Origin: Sepiola atlantica
Taxonomy: Eukaryota; Mollusca; Cephalopoda; Sepiida; Sepiolidae
Assembly: GCA_963556195.1 (NCBI GenBank)
Contig: OY744519.1
Coordinates: 33,561,801 to 33,625,800, forward strand
Reading direction: 5' to 3'
DNA length: 64,000 bases
The position numbers and the translations under genes were made by a program. Under the pieces are notes generated by a model that was not told where the DNA came from, made no database searches, and was given only the letters and a program-made list of their open reading frames with translations. This document shows, one piece after another, positions 11,167-23,350 of the stretch. Positions within the stretch are counted from its first letter, which is position 1; every line of letters starts with the position of its first letter.

Positions 11167-12337
11167 CATACTCTTCATATTACAGACACTTGTTACTTAG
11201 CATTTCAGCGACTCTTTTTGAAGTTCAAAAACACAAAACTCTGCATTCAATAACCCTTTCATTCATTTTGTTGTTATCGATTCACATTCACCTATTATGA
11301 GTGTATAACCTCCATCAAAAATGATGGGGAAAAAATTATGCTTCGCCAGTGTTTGCACTCATATTCATATAAAATAACAGCTCAATCAGTGAAGTTAAAA
11401 AAAAAGAAGCAACAAAGAAAACACCTGAAATTGGAAAGTTTAAAAAAAGAAAGAAAAAAAAAAAAGTATCAATCGGTATAGTACGAAGAAAAAAAAAAAA
11501 GAAATAGAGTTGTGGATTTCTTTCCAAATTCATTTCAGACAGCTGGAGTTGTTTGACTTTCTATTTACTTTCTTCCTTTCTCTAAATTATTGAAATGGTT
11601 TCATCCAGCACAATTTTTTTTTTACTTTTGGGGGCCTGAATTGATTTTCAACAAGTTACCATGTGCTTCTAAATTGTAAGTTAAAAAAAGAGCCCCCCCC
11701 CCCTCATACACAATCGCTCAGGCGAATTGATTTCTTCTTTCTTTTGATTTCATTAAAATCTTATTTAAAAGATGAATAAATTTGCATCAAAATTACCAAA
11801 ATGTTAATGTTTATCTCTTTATATGAATAAATGTGAAAGTTTTAATTTTGTGTTTGCACAAAACTTATGACTGAAATGTTTATTATTTAAAATTTTGATT
11901 TCAAGTAGCGAACTTTGCAAAGCGATAGCGAGCTGGCAAAGTCAGCTAGTATATATATATATATACAATATATATATATATATAGTCTTGGAAGTTTCTC
12001 AACCATTAAAACTATATTTTAAAAAAAAAACAAAAAAAACTTAAGTCCCAAGTCGTTCAGTAGAAAATCACTCATGTAAGTAAATTTAACTTTTTCAGTT
12101 ATTATATTAGTTTGCTTCTAACATTATTTAAGGGATCATCAGTTGTTTACCATGAAAAACTGTTTCGGGAATTTAATATATATATATATATATTTATATA
12201 CAAATAAATACACATTGGTCTTTATTATAGAATTGAAGATATATCCAGTGTTTCCTCCTGAATGAATTGAATAAGTATTTATTTCTTATTCATTAGATTT
12301 TATCTTCTCGTTTTCTCATCTCATTCACTTTCCGTTA
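11130..12337. other. Low-complexity and unassigned sequence
   Basis: This stretch holds TA arrays, A-rich tracts (11,398-11,470) and a C run at 11,692-11,702. Near 11,925-11,948 a short segment ends in GTCAGCTAGT and could be a Helitron-type 3' end, but no partner 5' end was found. No gene is supported. Confidence 0.4.
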
Positions 12338-12529
12338 CGCATCACCGAGCCGTAACACGTGATACACCATTCTTTTAACATATACGTCAATTACATCATG
12401 TGGAACCTTAAAATGATGGGCTTCTCCATAATCCCATGATATATCGCACGAGCTGGGTAAGATCATAATGAATATAACACCGTGACGGAAATTGCCTTGA
12501 TCATCCATCACTCTAAACGAAAATACTCT
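12338..12529 (-). pseudogene. Unrecognised 64-codon reading frame, possible exon or gene fragment
   Basis: The minus strand is open for 64 codons between two stops, in sequence that is less AT-biased than its surroundings. It encodes a mixed-composition peptide with segments VMDDQGNFRHGVIFIM and WDYGEAHHFKVPHDVIDVY. I do not recognise the family. Its amino-acid mix looks protein-like rather than low-complexity. An AG at the upstream side (TTTAG, about 12,516) and a GTAACG at the downstream side could be splice sites, but neither is strong. It could be an exon of an unknown minus-strand gene, a retrogene fragment, or chance. Confidence 0.25.
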
Positions 12530-13079
12530 TTATAGTTGGATTATACAATGTAAAAGATGTGACCAAGTCAAAAGTATCCAGTTTAAAAAAAAAAAAATCT
12601 ACCTGGTTAATATATATTTAAATCCTATATTTATGAACCAATAGCATGAGCATAAATAAATAAGACACCTTCAAAATTACATAAAAAAAACTACCAAATT
12701 TTTGTACAAAAAGAGGCTCCAAATTAAAACAAAATTATAAAAATAAGTCATGTGATAGTCTACAATTACATCTGGAGACTAAAATTCTTTCAACTGGCAA
12801 AAACAAACATGCTTCAGTATAGCCTGCTGTTTCAGATAAAAAGAACTCAATAAAGACACGAGAGGGCAGTCACAGCCAGAAGGCAGTCAGAAATGAGGAC
12901 ATGCTTTTTACCGAGACAGTCCCCAGCTATGGGGAAGGGATAAACAAAACTGTTATGAAATTCAATGCCACACACATTGATGAAATAAAACAAACATATA
13001 TACACTTCTTAAACTTGACAAATTCCTTTTCTCCATTTTACAAATAAGTCGGGCGCGTACATATCCGAGGCAGTGGCTG
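12530..13079. other. Unassigned sequence
   Basis: AT-rich sequence with an A run at 12,584-12,598. No feature could be supported. Confidence 0.4.
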
Positions 13080-13920
13080 AATCCTTAGAAAGTGACCTCC
13101 AGTCTGTAGTGGATTGGGGGCAGAAATGGTTGGTAACTTTTAATGCCGCAAAGACAAAGCTTCTTTCCTTCAATAACTGCAAGAGACCTCTCCAACCACC
13201 GATTGCCATGGCAATTAACACTACCTGAGAGTTCAACATTCAAACTCCTTGGCCTAACCTTCACAGGTAACATGAATTGGAACAAATACATTGAAGACAT
13301 TGCCACGGCTGCTGCAAAGAAGGTGGGCTCCCTCTACCATGCTAGTAAACTCCTCACACCTGACATTATCCTGTATCTCTACAAAGCCACCATCCACCCA
13401 TGTATGGAGTATTGTTGTCACATCTGGGCTGGTGCATCATCCACTAGTCTCTTCCTCTTAGACAAGGTTAAAAAAAGAATCGCCAACTTAATAGGTCCAC
13501 ACTATCTACCAAGCTCCAGCCCCTGTTCCATCGCTGCAATGTTGCATCCTTGTGCTTGTTTCACAAATACTTCAATGATTGTGCTCTGATGAACTAGCTG
13601 CTTTAGTGCCCCCTCGACGCAAATACACTAGAACAACCCGACAATCAGCTAGGTCCCATCCATTCACTATGGAGGTCCCCAGATGCCGGAGAGCCTTCTA
13701 CTCCAGCAGCTTCTTTCCTCGTGCTGCCGGCCTCTGGAACTCCCTCCCTGCCCCCTGTTTCCCCCGACAGTACCGACATACAGAAGTTTAAAACTAATGT
13801 AAACAGGCATCTTGCTGCACAGCTCCCAACTTAGGACGACACCCTAAACCTACTCCCTAATTCTCAGTAGCACCTTACGTTTACAGTGGTGACCTTCCTT
13901 GTTTTGGGTGAACTATGTTA
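13080..13920 (+). mobile_element. LINE 3' end, CR1/Jockey-like, family A
   Basis: Plus-strand frames give the post-catalytic RT region (WLVTFNAAKTKLLSF, then a FKLLGLTFTGNMNW block, then YKATIHPCMEYCCHIWAGA near 13,380-13,430). The C-terminus follows (13,579-13,790, with RRAFYSSSFFPRAAGLWNSL) and the family 3' UTR ends in an AACTATGTTAAAA block at about 13,910-13,925. One frameshift separates the two main frames. It is truncated at the 5' side before the catalytic DD motif. Confidence 0.85.
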
Positions 13921-14479
13921 AAAAAAAATTTAAAAAGAAAAGTCACACATACAATCTTAATAATAATATATGAAGGAAAATACTTACAGGAACCAACCCA
14001 CATAATCAGGTAACAGCGATCAACAACGAGTAAGTTGAAATTATTGATGGGACGATTCCAATACCCTTCCTCCCTCAACATTCTGATACAATTACAGATT
14101 TTGTTCTAAATTCCCGATTCCCGTTCTTTTTAAATTTCTAAATATTTAGTTGTTTTATTAAATTTTCAGATTACCGTGAAACCCCTTGTAATGTTCTTTT
14201 GCATTTTTTCAACAACCATTCAGAATCATTTTGTAATATAATTTTGTTTATTATATCCACAAAATAAACTGAATGAAGCTTTATGTGACTTTCTTTATTC
14301 TCGGGGTTCTCTACTTTGGTAGTCTCACTTCTTCAGTTGGTATGTCTACAACTCAATTATATGCTACATACGAATGCAAACCTTAGAATCTATCGGATGG
14401 TGAGGAATCATTTTTGGCATTTTGGGAAGTTGCCCTTTAGTTACCATTACTCTGAGGTTGATTCTAACCCAATGGAATG
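13921..14479. other. Dispersed-repeat fragment and unassigned sequence
   Basis: Positions about 14,085-14,200 resemble 30,905-31,040 (shared GATACAATTA, TTCTAAATTC, CTAAATATTTAGTT and GGATTACCGT-like blocks). This is therefore a fragment of an unnamed repeat. Nothing else is recognised. Confidence 0.4.
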
Positions 14480-14800
14480 TGTTCCGATGAACTTGTTGCT
14501 CTGGTGTCCCCTCGACGTAAAGACACTCGACCAACCCGACAAAATCCCATCCATTAACTGTGGACGTCCCCAGATGCCGGAGAGTCTTCTACAATAGCTT
14601 CTTTCCTTGAGCTGCCGGCCTTTGGAACTCCCTTCTTGTTCCCTGTTTCCCTGACTGTACGACATGCGGAAATTCAAAACTAATGTGCACAGCTCTCAAT
14701 TTGGGATGACCGCCAAAACTTTCACCCTAATTCTCAGTAGCCCCTTATGTCTACAGTGACAACTTGCCGTATTTGAGGGGAAATAAAGTTAAAAAAGAAA
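14480..14800 (+). mobile_element. LINE family A 3' fragment
   Basis: The nucleotide sequence matches the C-terminus and 3' UTR of the LINE at 13,080-13,920 (same CCCAGATGCCGGAGAG and CTTCTTTCCT blocks). It has extra deletions and ends in an A-rich tail near 14,790-14,810. Confidence 0.8.
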
Positions 14801-15775
14801 AAAGAAAATGTGGTTATACGCGTCAGTGTCCCATCTATGAATTTAATAGTATCTATCCTTTACAGACGATCTATTTACAAAATATGTGCCTACAAAGTAA
14901 ATTAATCTACAAACCAATCATATAAAAAAGAAAACATTAAGAGAATTAATACATGTGAAGTCAGCACAAACTTTCTCATCATTCTTCTTCAGAATCTTTC
15001 TCTAGTTATATATATTTATTTGTTTAATTTTCAGAGGGGTCACTGAGTGGGTCTTGTTCACATTGTTAGCTTAATGTAAATTGACCACTTACACTGGGGA
15101 TCAATTTATGTCAAACTTACATAGTGAACTGACCTCTAAATATGAAACAGGTAAGCTTTATAAATTCCGACAAGGTATGATGATTCCGAATTCGGTAACT
15201 ATGAATTGGAGAAGCACAATTGAATCATGCAAATGATTTACAGTGAAACTGTAAATACAATTCTAATTTAATGTTATAAATTAATAAAGTAGTAACATAC
15301 GTGTAAAATTCACTCGCTGGGAAGCTGTACTAAAACTTTCTTTTAAATTCTGGGAAAAGTAGTTAAAGTGTCTACAACAGAAAGGTGTCTGAGCATCATT
15401 CTCTCCAAGAATTCCGACGTTTTTTTTAGATAAAATATACCATAAATACTCGAACTGTAACATTTGTAAAGAGAAGGCTATTCCATAAAGTCTTGTTTTT
15501 CTACTGACGTCACAGTGGTTGGTGCTAAGCAGATAAACAAGACACTTCGAAGGGTATGGTTACATGTTACATATGGTCGTATGACGGTAGTCATTTCTGT
15601 CTGAAATTATTTCATCTTTGATCTAGTCATTGTTTAGTATTTACAAAAGAATACTGATGGTTTTGTTCACATCGTTTTCAAGGTGACAGTCAGTTATTAA
15701 TTTGAAGTTAAAACTATATAAAACTCATTTAGACTAAAATTCAAGATGGATGCCCAAATCTGTCTAAAAAAACAA
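14801..15775. other. Unassigned AT-rich sequence
   Basis: I see no reading frame or repeat structure that can be supported in this stretch. Confidence 0.4.
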
Positions 15776-16020
15776 ACCTAAATTAGGAGCTGCGCAGCGA
15801 GATGTCTGTTTACATTAGTTTTAAATTTCTGCATGTCAGTAATGTCAGGAAAGCAGGGAGGGAGTTTCAGAGTCCAGCAGCACAAGGAAAGAAGCTTTTG
15901 GAGTAGAAAGCTCTCCGGCATCTGGGGACCTCCACAGTGTATGGATGGGATTTGGCAGATTGTCGGGTTGGTCTAGTGAATTTACCTTGTGGGGGTACCA
16001 GAGCAGCAAGCTCATCAAGC
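15776..16020 (-). mobile_element. LINE family A 3' fragment
   Basis: Reverse complement of the same C-terminal segment as at 4,110-4,330, with the GCTCTCCGGCATCTGGGG block at about 15,910. It lacks the terminal UTR and is heavily mutated. Confidence 0.8.
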
Positions 16021-17639
16021 TTTCTTTTTGTATAAAAAGAATGTTTAAAGTTTATTGATGTGCCAAAAGGCTTTTGTATGTAATAAGAGCGTTTAACTAT
16101 GTTTTATATCTTTTAAAATTTCTTTTTCCAACCAGTTCATAAACATGGAAACTCAAAATCAAAGAAGAACTGACGTCAAAGTGTGGAACACTCACACAGA
16201 TGTGAAACTCTTTAAAAATTGATAAATTCATTTACACCTAATTGAACTCCACAACAAAAAAGAAATGAATTAAAAAAGAATTTCAAATATTTTTTTATAT
16301 TTTACTTCTTTATAATTTAATTATCAATGGTGGGTTGTCAGTATTTTTTCTTGACAAAAATGTTTTATTTAATTTGCAAACATTTTTCGGAACTTTGTAA
16401 ATGCAACTGCATTCTTTTAAACGTTACCTAGCGAATTTATGCAAAGTTTCATTTTTTTTTACATGAGTAAAATAAATTTACATCATATTTTGATGTTATA
16501 ATAACAGTGCATAATAAAAATGGCACAGGTAAAAAAAGCACAAGTTAATAAATAGGAAAAAAAGTTTGACAAAGATTCTTGAGTTCAACAAGATGCACTA
16601 CTAATGTAAGAATAACATCCGAGGTGAGAACGGTAGTCCGAATAATCAAAATAATACAAGTATTTAGTCTGTTGTTTTCAAGCAAATTTCTCTAAGTTTT
16701 AATGGGCTAGGCTTTCTCTCTTGTAGCTTTAAATCGAGGCTAAGCTCCCCTCCCCCCAATCTTTTAGAATAAATATTTTGAAATTTATTCTGTTTCAATC
16801 AAATAAAATCGATTTTTGTAAGTTTTTTTTAGGAAAGAGGAGGGCTCTCTACAGTTGTAAATGGGAGTTAAGGTCACCCCCCCCCCATTTTAAAAGAAAT
16901 ATTATTAAATAAGTATTTACTCTGTTGTTTTCAAACAAATACCATCGATTTGTCAGTTATGTGTTTCTGTTTGTGTGTGAGAGATTGGCTAGGTTCTCAT
17001 AGTTTTCAATAGATGGATAGTTCCAAGAGATGTGTTTAAAATCAGTTAAGAGGAGGCTTGTAGCCTCAAGGGGTAGAGGTTAGGACGGCCGGGAGCAAGA
17101 TTCTAGAAAGTGGGACTAGCCTCCATTTATATGAACCTAATTAAAGTAATTAGTTGAAAAGTGAGAATTATCAGAATTAATCTTATTAACTGGTTTACGA
17201 TAATTTATATATATTAATATAGTAATACTTGTAGCATGTGTGGGGCAAAGTAAATATAGATAGGAGGAGTGGTTAATGGGATATGGATGATAATTAAGAT
17301 ATATAAAGATGTGGGGATTGAAAAATATATGAAAATGGGATAGTTAAGATTATTAGAAGTGTATAAGCAGTAAGAAGAGTATTCTAGTGGAATTGAAGGG
17401 GTGGACAGGTACAAGGTACAACAGGGAAATAAATCAAAATTAAAGAGTTAAAATTAAAAAGGAGGGTATATTGATGGTTAGGAGTGGCCATTAAATTCAA
17501 AGGAATTCAAGCCTGCTCCGTGCAATTTGTATTAATAATTCTGAAAGTTAAAGGACATTTAGATTTTACGTATAGTAGGTGGCGAAATAGGGAAGTTGAA
17601 CTATGTTATGGGTAATTTTTAACGCATGGATCTTAAAGT
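16021..17639. other. Repeat-derived and unassigned sequence
   Basis: It contains homopolymer C runs (16,750 and 16,876 area). Near 16,625 a GTAGTCCGAATAATC segment resembles the ends of the foldback family at 28.0 and 60.4 kb. No gene is supported. Confidence 0.4.
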
Positions 17640-20010
17640 GGAGTATTATAATACTGGCATTTAGTTAGCTCAAGAGCTTGATTATTGTATGGAAGTGGGG
17701 TATCAGCTGGGGCTATGACATTGCTATATTTAAATTTTCTTTTATGTCTGCATGCCGAGAGGAACTCGTTTTTAGAGTTTATAATATTTTTACTCTTGGC
17801 AGCAGTAACTATCATGATGGCAAAACCTAGAACCTGGGGTATAGGATCTAGATTTTTTTAGGATCGACCAATGTAGTGAATATGGGATGTTTTTCTGTTG
17901 TAAATTCTTGATTAAATTGGTTAGGGAAGTCCGTTTTCTGGTGGTTGTTTCTTTTGAAAGATGTGGTTGGATATGAGGTTTCTGAGTGGAAAGCTGAGGC
18001 CCCGATATAAGAGTGTATTTTAGAGGGAGTGATTATTGCGTTAGGTATGCTATTTATAGTATTAGTTACATCAAGGGTCGTGTATTTAAGTTCTGGTTGG
18101 AGCGTTATAGATTATTTGAGGAAGTCATTATATGGTGCTTGGAATTTTGAGTTGAATTGTTATTGACTGGGGTGGTAGGATAATTAGTGCTTGTAATTAT
18201 ATTTTGGGTGTTGAGATGTGGTGGAGGTTGAGGATGTGTAAGAGTACTGGTGGGGGAGGTGAAGGTATACTGGTGTTGCTTAGTAGGTTTGCATTGGGAG
18301 GGAATTGTTTCACAGTGCAAGTGTATATTACGTTTTATGTATACAGTCATTATTAAGTGAGCATTGTTTACATCTTTGGCAATTGCAATTGTTAATAGGG
18401 GCATAGGTGTCTGCATGGATTTAATTTTCTTGTTTGAGATTATTACTTTTAATAGCTATTATATTCTTCTGTTTTCTTACTTTTAATGCCATGTTGTGTG
18501 TGATTATGCTCAACCCCCCCCCCCCCGCCCCCAGTAGGGGAGTTATGTTTATATGTAATCTTATTATTACATCCTGAGTTAAATAGTGTGTTATTGAAAA
18601 AAAATCAGAGTTTTGGTTGAAAATCGATTTATTGGCTGATTGTTTGGATATTCTGTTGGAGATTTAATAGTTAATTTTGGGCTGTTAGAGAGTTTATGAA
18701 CATAAAATAGTGTTAGATTGGGTTTATGGTTATTATTGGGTTATTGGTTATATGATTCAGAATTAAGGTTCATCGTTATGTCAAGGAAGTTAAGATATTC
18801 TTTACTCAGGTTCTATAGTGATAGATAGTCCAAAGTTTTCAAAGAATGCATATCATTTCTTAATGGTGTTATTGTATCGTCTAGGTCTCTCCTTAAAAAC
18901 AAAGAGTGTGTCATCTTTGCATAGTCCTCCTTATAACTATTCAAACTCAAGTTTTAGTTCCTGTAGTAAGTATAGACCTGAGCAGAGTCTGAGGACCCCA
19001 TGGTGATGTCATAGTTATTAGGTGTGTCTTTTCTCGTTCAGAATTTATTATTGAATTGTAGGAGGGATCTCCTGGCTAGGATTATTAGTCTATTTCCATA
19101 TCAGTAAGAGTTGTTTTGGGCAAAACTAAGTGCTTCATTGAGGAGAATAGGGAAGATTTATTGGTAATAGTTATCTACATCAAAAATGATGAAGTTTAAG
19201 TTTGATTTTTCTTTTAGATTAAGGAACAAGTCAGATCCTTGCCATAGAGAGAAAGAGGTTTTTTTCTTTTCTGCCGGGGATGATTCTATCTAGGATTTTC
19301 TTACTAATCATACCTAAATCAGATTCAGAAGGGCAGTTTAATCTAATAGAGGGGTTATCCTGAAAAATTTTTTATGGTCTTTTAAGGTAAATCTCGGGGT
19401 AGCCGGGGGTTAGGATCTCAGTATAGTTAAGGATATTCATGGAAGTTAGTAGGGATTTGGCTTCATTATATATATTGTTTAGTGTGTTGTTGGGGGTAAT
19501 TTTGTAGGATTTGTTGAGTTCTTTATATATTAGGTTCTTGTAAGTAATATAATTTGTAATAGTTTTTAGTTTTGTCAGCTGGTACGATTATATCAGGGTG
19601 TGTTTTTATCTTTTTAGTAAAATTATTGATTTTCTTGACAATTGGGTTGGAAAGTTTTTTTTTAAAATCCTCTTGGTAAAGTTAATTAGAGCGTTTTCAA
19701 AGTCATTTAGGTATTCATTTTGAGTCGGAAAAGAAAGAGGTTTTTTAAAACCGTAATGGGATGCTGCTATTCTTTCTAATTTCTTTTGGTTCTCTGTATG
19801 AGTTCATAGGGACTCTTGATTCAAAAGGTTTTAAATGAGGGGGATTTTCAGCAGGAGTTTGGTTGCTGGATAAATTAGAGTTCAAATCATAGTGGAATCG
19901 CTTCCATCTTACATTCATGGGGATTTTATTCAATGAGGGGATGAATTTGTAGAGGTAAGCTTAATTTGAGGGGATGGAGATGCTCTTCGCTGATAATGGG
20001 AGAAATTCCT
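17640..20010 (-). mobile_element. Penelope-like element (RT plus GIY-YIG type end), degenerate
   Basis: On the minus strand, from high to low coordinates, the pieces follow Penelope-like order. An N-terminal block (19,933-19,745) comes first. Next is a segment with HPDIIVPADKTKNYYKL (about 19,600), typical of the region upstream of the RT core. Then follows the catalytic-type KDDTLFVFKE block near 18,918-18,890, which is the position of the Y-x-DDG motif in this class, and then FENFGLSITIE. The C-terminal part (about 17,890-17,690) has IPYSLHWSILKKSRSYTPGS and FLSACRHKRKF, as in the linker and end of the GIY-YIG endonuclease domain. Many stops make it inactive. A G/C run (18,512-18,532) interrupts it. 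Confidence 0.75.
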
Positions 20011-20070
20011 TGTTGAACATATCAAAGATAGGTAAAAAAAAAGAAGCTCAACTATATAGGAGCTTAAAAG

Positions 20071-20418
20071 GGAAAATAAAGATATAAAGTATATCTTTAA
20101 AATATAACCTATCATGAAAATAAGGGATTTATATAAGAAAATTATTTTATAATTTCTTCCTTAAACCATGGCTTTTCAAAGGTGTAATCTTATCGTCAGA
20201 GGAGATTCGACAAATAAGTTAGTAAAATAAATTTACCAAATGTCAACATTTGAAAAGGTGTAAAAATATAAACGAATGTAGAGAATTTAGGCAAAACTTC
20301 ATCGTTGAAGATGCATGAAGAGTTCGTATGATCAGATTTGAAGATTCTGGATAAGCATTGCCATTTACTTTTCATGATAGGTTATATTTTAAAGATATAC
20401 TTTATATCTTCATTTTCC
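20071..20418. repeat. 50-bp near-perfect inverted repeat at the Penelope 5' side
   Basis: Arms 20,071-20,120 and 20,369-20,418 are reverse complements with one mismatch that I can see, separated by 248 bp. Both include ATAACCTATCATGAAAA. The spacer and right arm lie just upstream of the Penelope-like coding remnant (minus strand). Penelope-like elements often have terminal repeats in inverted or tandem arrangement, so this is probably the element's 5' terminal structure. I looked for a hammerhead ribozyme core in the spacer and did not find one. Confidence 0.75.
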
Positions 20419-20420
20419 TT

Positions 20421-20456
<36 letters not shown>

Positions 20457-20545
20457 GTAATTTAGAATCTTACATGTTCCACCGGTGATTGTAAGAAAGT
20501 CAAAATGTACCTGTACCATGTATTTAATTGCTTCCAACCGCAGCA

Positions 20546-20840
20546 ATATGTGACACAAGGTCGGAAAGTGGGGGGAGGGTCAGCCAGCGCCCCTTAAGAA
20601 GGAGCACTCTGGCTTAGCAAAAATAGCCTGGGCAGCCTCGTCGGCATTCCCCGGTCAGGGCGCCTCCGGTAGTAAGCTATGAACTTATTCCACTCTAAAG
20701 AGGGAAGGCAAAGCCTGGGAGGGTGCACCTCCTAAGGACAATCCAGGACAGTATACTTCAGCCTGGGAGATAAAATGCCACCGAAATGGCCAGTTTCTGC
20801 CGGACTGATTGTAAAACCGAATCCTCGACTGGTATTACCC
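20546..20840 (-). mobile_element. SINE copy 2, shared body with a different head
   Basis: The body (20,546-20,735) matches the SINE at 63.3 kb on the same strand. It has the GGCATTCCCCGGT, GGGCGCCTC and AGGCAAAGCCTGGGAGGGTG blocks. The part that would be the 5' head (about 20,740-20,840, minus strand) does not match the U2-like head. It resembles the equivalent end of the 50.7-kb copy instead (GCCGGACTGATT versus GTCGGACTTATT). This suggests two subfamilies with a common body and distinct heads. Confidence 0.7.
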
Positions 20841-22626
20841 CATCTCGACGTCCTCAATCAACCGAAGTTAATGAAAGACTGAACCAACACTAGAAGAAAC
20901 TATCTCTCAGTCTTAAATTCTGAATGGGTTTAGTTAACCGAGAAAAGGTTTAACTTCATTTTTTCAAGTTTTTATTTAGATTGGTTCAATTTTAAAATTA
21001 AAAAAATTGTAACATTTTTATTTTTATGGCTTTTAATTTTTAGTCTTAAACAAATAAAACAAAAATATGCATTTAATTTCCTTATTTCTTTTAAATTCTA
21101 TTCGGGCGATTTTTTTTAACTTGAGATGTAGTTTTCGTAAAGTAAATAAAAAGGGAGAGAAAAACAGACACCGTTTTATTTTTACGTTAATTAAAGAAAA
21201 TCTTAATTAAACATTGATAATAAAAAGGTGAACGTTTAACAAATAAGTAAAATGATCGATAGACTTAAATCTATTAAAATAAATAGATCCTTCAAATATT
21301 TTTTTAAATTGCAAATTAATTCGAAGTTGTAGAACAATTTCTTAAAAAAAGAGAAAAGTTACACGTCACAAAGTCCGGATAAAAAAAAAAATCAAAAAGT
21401 AAACACCCTTAAATAAAGTAAATATATTTTAGTAATATTTATAAAAAGATGATCATAAAATAATATTTGCTAAAATTTAAGTCGTCAATATTTTTTTAGG
21501 TTAAAGTTTTGTGTTAATGTTAAATATTAGCGGAAAATTACTTCTCCTTTTTAAGTCATTCTATCAAAATATTCTCACGGTGTATAAAATAATCGAAGCA
21601 AATATGCAAGTAGAATTTCTTTTGATACACCTTGGAAATACTTAGTAAAGTGTCCGATTTCGTCTTTTAAATGCTTTTAAGCTATTTTTTGAAGAATAAT
21701 CGACTTATTTTGTGGACCAAACGCATTTGTTTATAAAACGTATAATTTTACTTTCATTTAAAAAATGAAAATTTGACAATATTGCGATTAAAAAGAAGGA
21801 AAAAAAAGACATGTAAAAAGAAAGCGAATTTACACACACAAAAAAAGTAATGTTCTTGGATAAACTTAAACATCTTTTTGGTTAACTTGAAAGTATTTAA
21901 GTTTAAAAAATCATAACAATTAAAAAAAATGTGTCAATAGAATTTGATAAACATTTTGCATTTTGTTAAACAATATGTGAAGTTTTCAGAACTTATGCCT
22001 TTTTTAAAAAAAAATGTATATTAAGAAATTTACTTACTACTTTAACCGAGAAAGATATACTTATATTTTAAAGATTTTCTTTAAAATAAAAGTTAAACGT
22101 ATTAACAGATAAATGCGTTGATAGAGAATTTAATTCTACTGCGTTTGCTATAAATTATTTGTTGTTTTTCTACGAGTTCGACGACTGGTAACTATTGTGG
22201 GCTTCTTTTTTTTTTTTACTCTATTTTATGTTAAAAAACTAAATAAAATTCAAAATGAAACATTTAAATATTTTTAAAGTTTAAAAACAATGCGTGGCAG
22301 ACGAAACGTTATTTTACCTAGAAAACATTTTAAATAATTTAATCTAATTCGATTGAATTACTTAAAAGACAAATAAATTAAAAATAAATCAAATTGAAGA
22401 AAACATTAAAAATCACGTGTTATTTCAAGATAGCAAGATTACTTTAGACGTCGTAAAATTATTTAAGAAAATTAATTTTTGACAGTGCTATGACTTTTTT
22501 TTTACCCTAAAATATACTTTAGCCAAAATTAAATTATTTAAGCTGGGAATTAGTTTTAAAAACTTTTATTTTAAATTATAATTTGTGATGTTTATGTTAT
22601 AAAAAATAAATAACTTCCAATTATAT
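20841..22626. other. AT-rich sequence without recognisable features
   Basis: Very AT-rich, with many short A and T runs. I see no gene, tandem array or terminal repeats that can be supported. Confidence 0.45.
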
Positions 22627-22725
22627 ACACATTAAAGCTGCACCAAGATATTCATATTTGAAATGAATATGGTCGAACAAATTGACCGAAATATCTTGGT
22701 CGAGCTTTAATGATGTGTTTGTGTC
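22627..22725. repeat. Small hairpin element (MITE-like)
   Basis: CATTAAAGCTGCACCAAGATATT near the left end and AATATCTTGGTCGAGCTTTAATG near the right end are imperfect reverse complements around a ~40-bp centre. The size and structure fit a short foldback repeat. No other full copy was found in the window. Confidence 0.5.
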
Positions 22726-23089
22726 CTTATTTCTATTTAGCATGTTATTGCTTATCTACTATTCCATAAACTAATTTTCCATTTTGTCTGAAATTTTAAT
22801 TTCATAAGGTGATTTAGTAGTTCGCGATTATATATTTAAGATAAAATTGACACTTACTTAATAGTCGGTGTAAAATTTTGTAAAACGATAAACTGAACCC
22901 CACTCCGAAAAATTAAACCAACTTTATTTTATATCACAAGCTTAAAAAATTGATTTTATTTATTTAACCTTTTTTAAACAATAAGTATAGTTGCGAATTT
23001 AAAAAAAGTTGTTTTAAACTAATTTATAAGTTAAATAATTAATTTTCTTAAAATAATTCCAGACGTCGAAAATAGCAAAATAAAGGTGA

Positions 23090-23350
23090 TATTGAAGTTT
23101 TTAGCTTTAAGATGGCTGCCATTAAAACACCATTATCTTAACCAAGTTAATTATATTTTTATCACAATTTGGTAAGTTCAATCAATAATAATTTAATAAC
23201 CAAACAATACCGTAATAATCAGGTTACATTATTACGGTATTGTTTGGTCATTAAATTATTAATTGAACCAGATTGTAATAAAAGTATAATTAATTTGGTT
23301 AAGATAATGCTGTTTCAACGGCAGTTATTTTAAAGCTAAAATCTTCAATA
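23090..23350. repeat. 261-bp near-palindrome (foldback MITE)
   Basis: Two arms of about 125 bp fold around a centre near 23,223. Outer ends are TATTGAAG and CTTCAATA, and the inner arms meet at ACAATACCGTAATAAT and ATTATTACGGTATTGT. Scattered mismatches put arm identity at roughly 85 percent by eye. A TA target duplication is possible because the ends lie in TA dinucleotides. No coding capacity. Confidence 0.8.

Noticed and set aside
20120..20369. Hammerhead ribozyme in the Penelope 5' region
   Set aside because: Neither the CTGATGA core nor the paired GAAA was found on either strand of the spacer.
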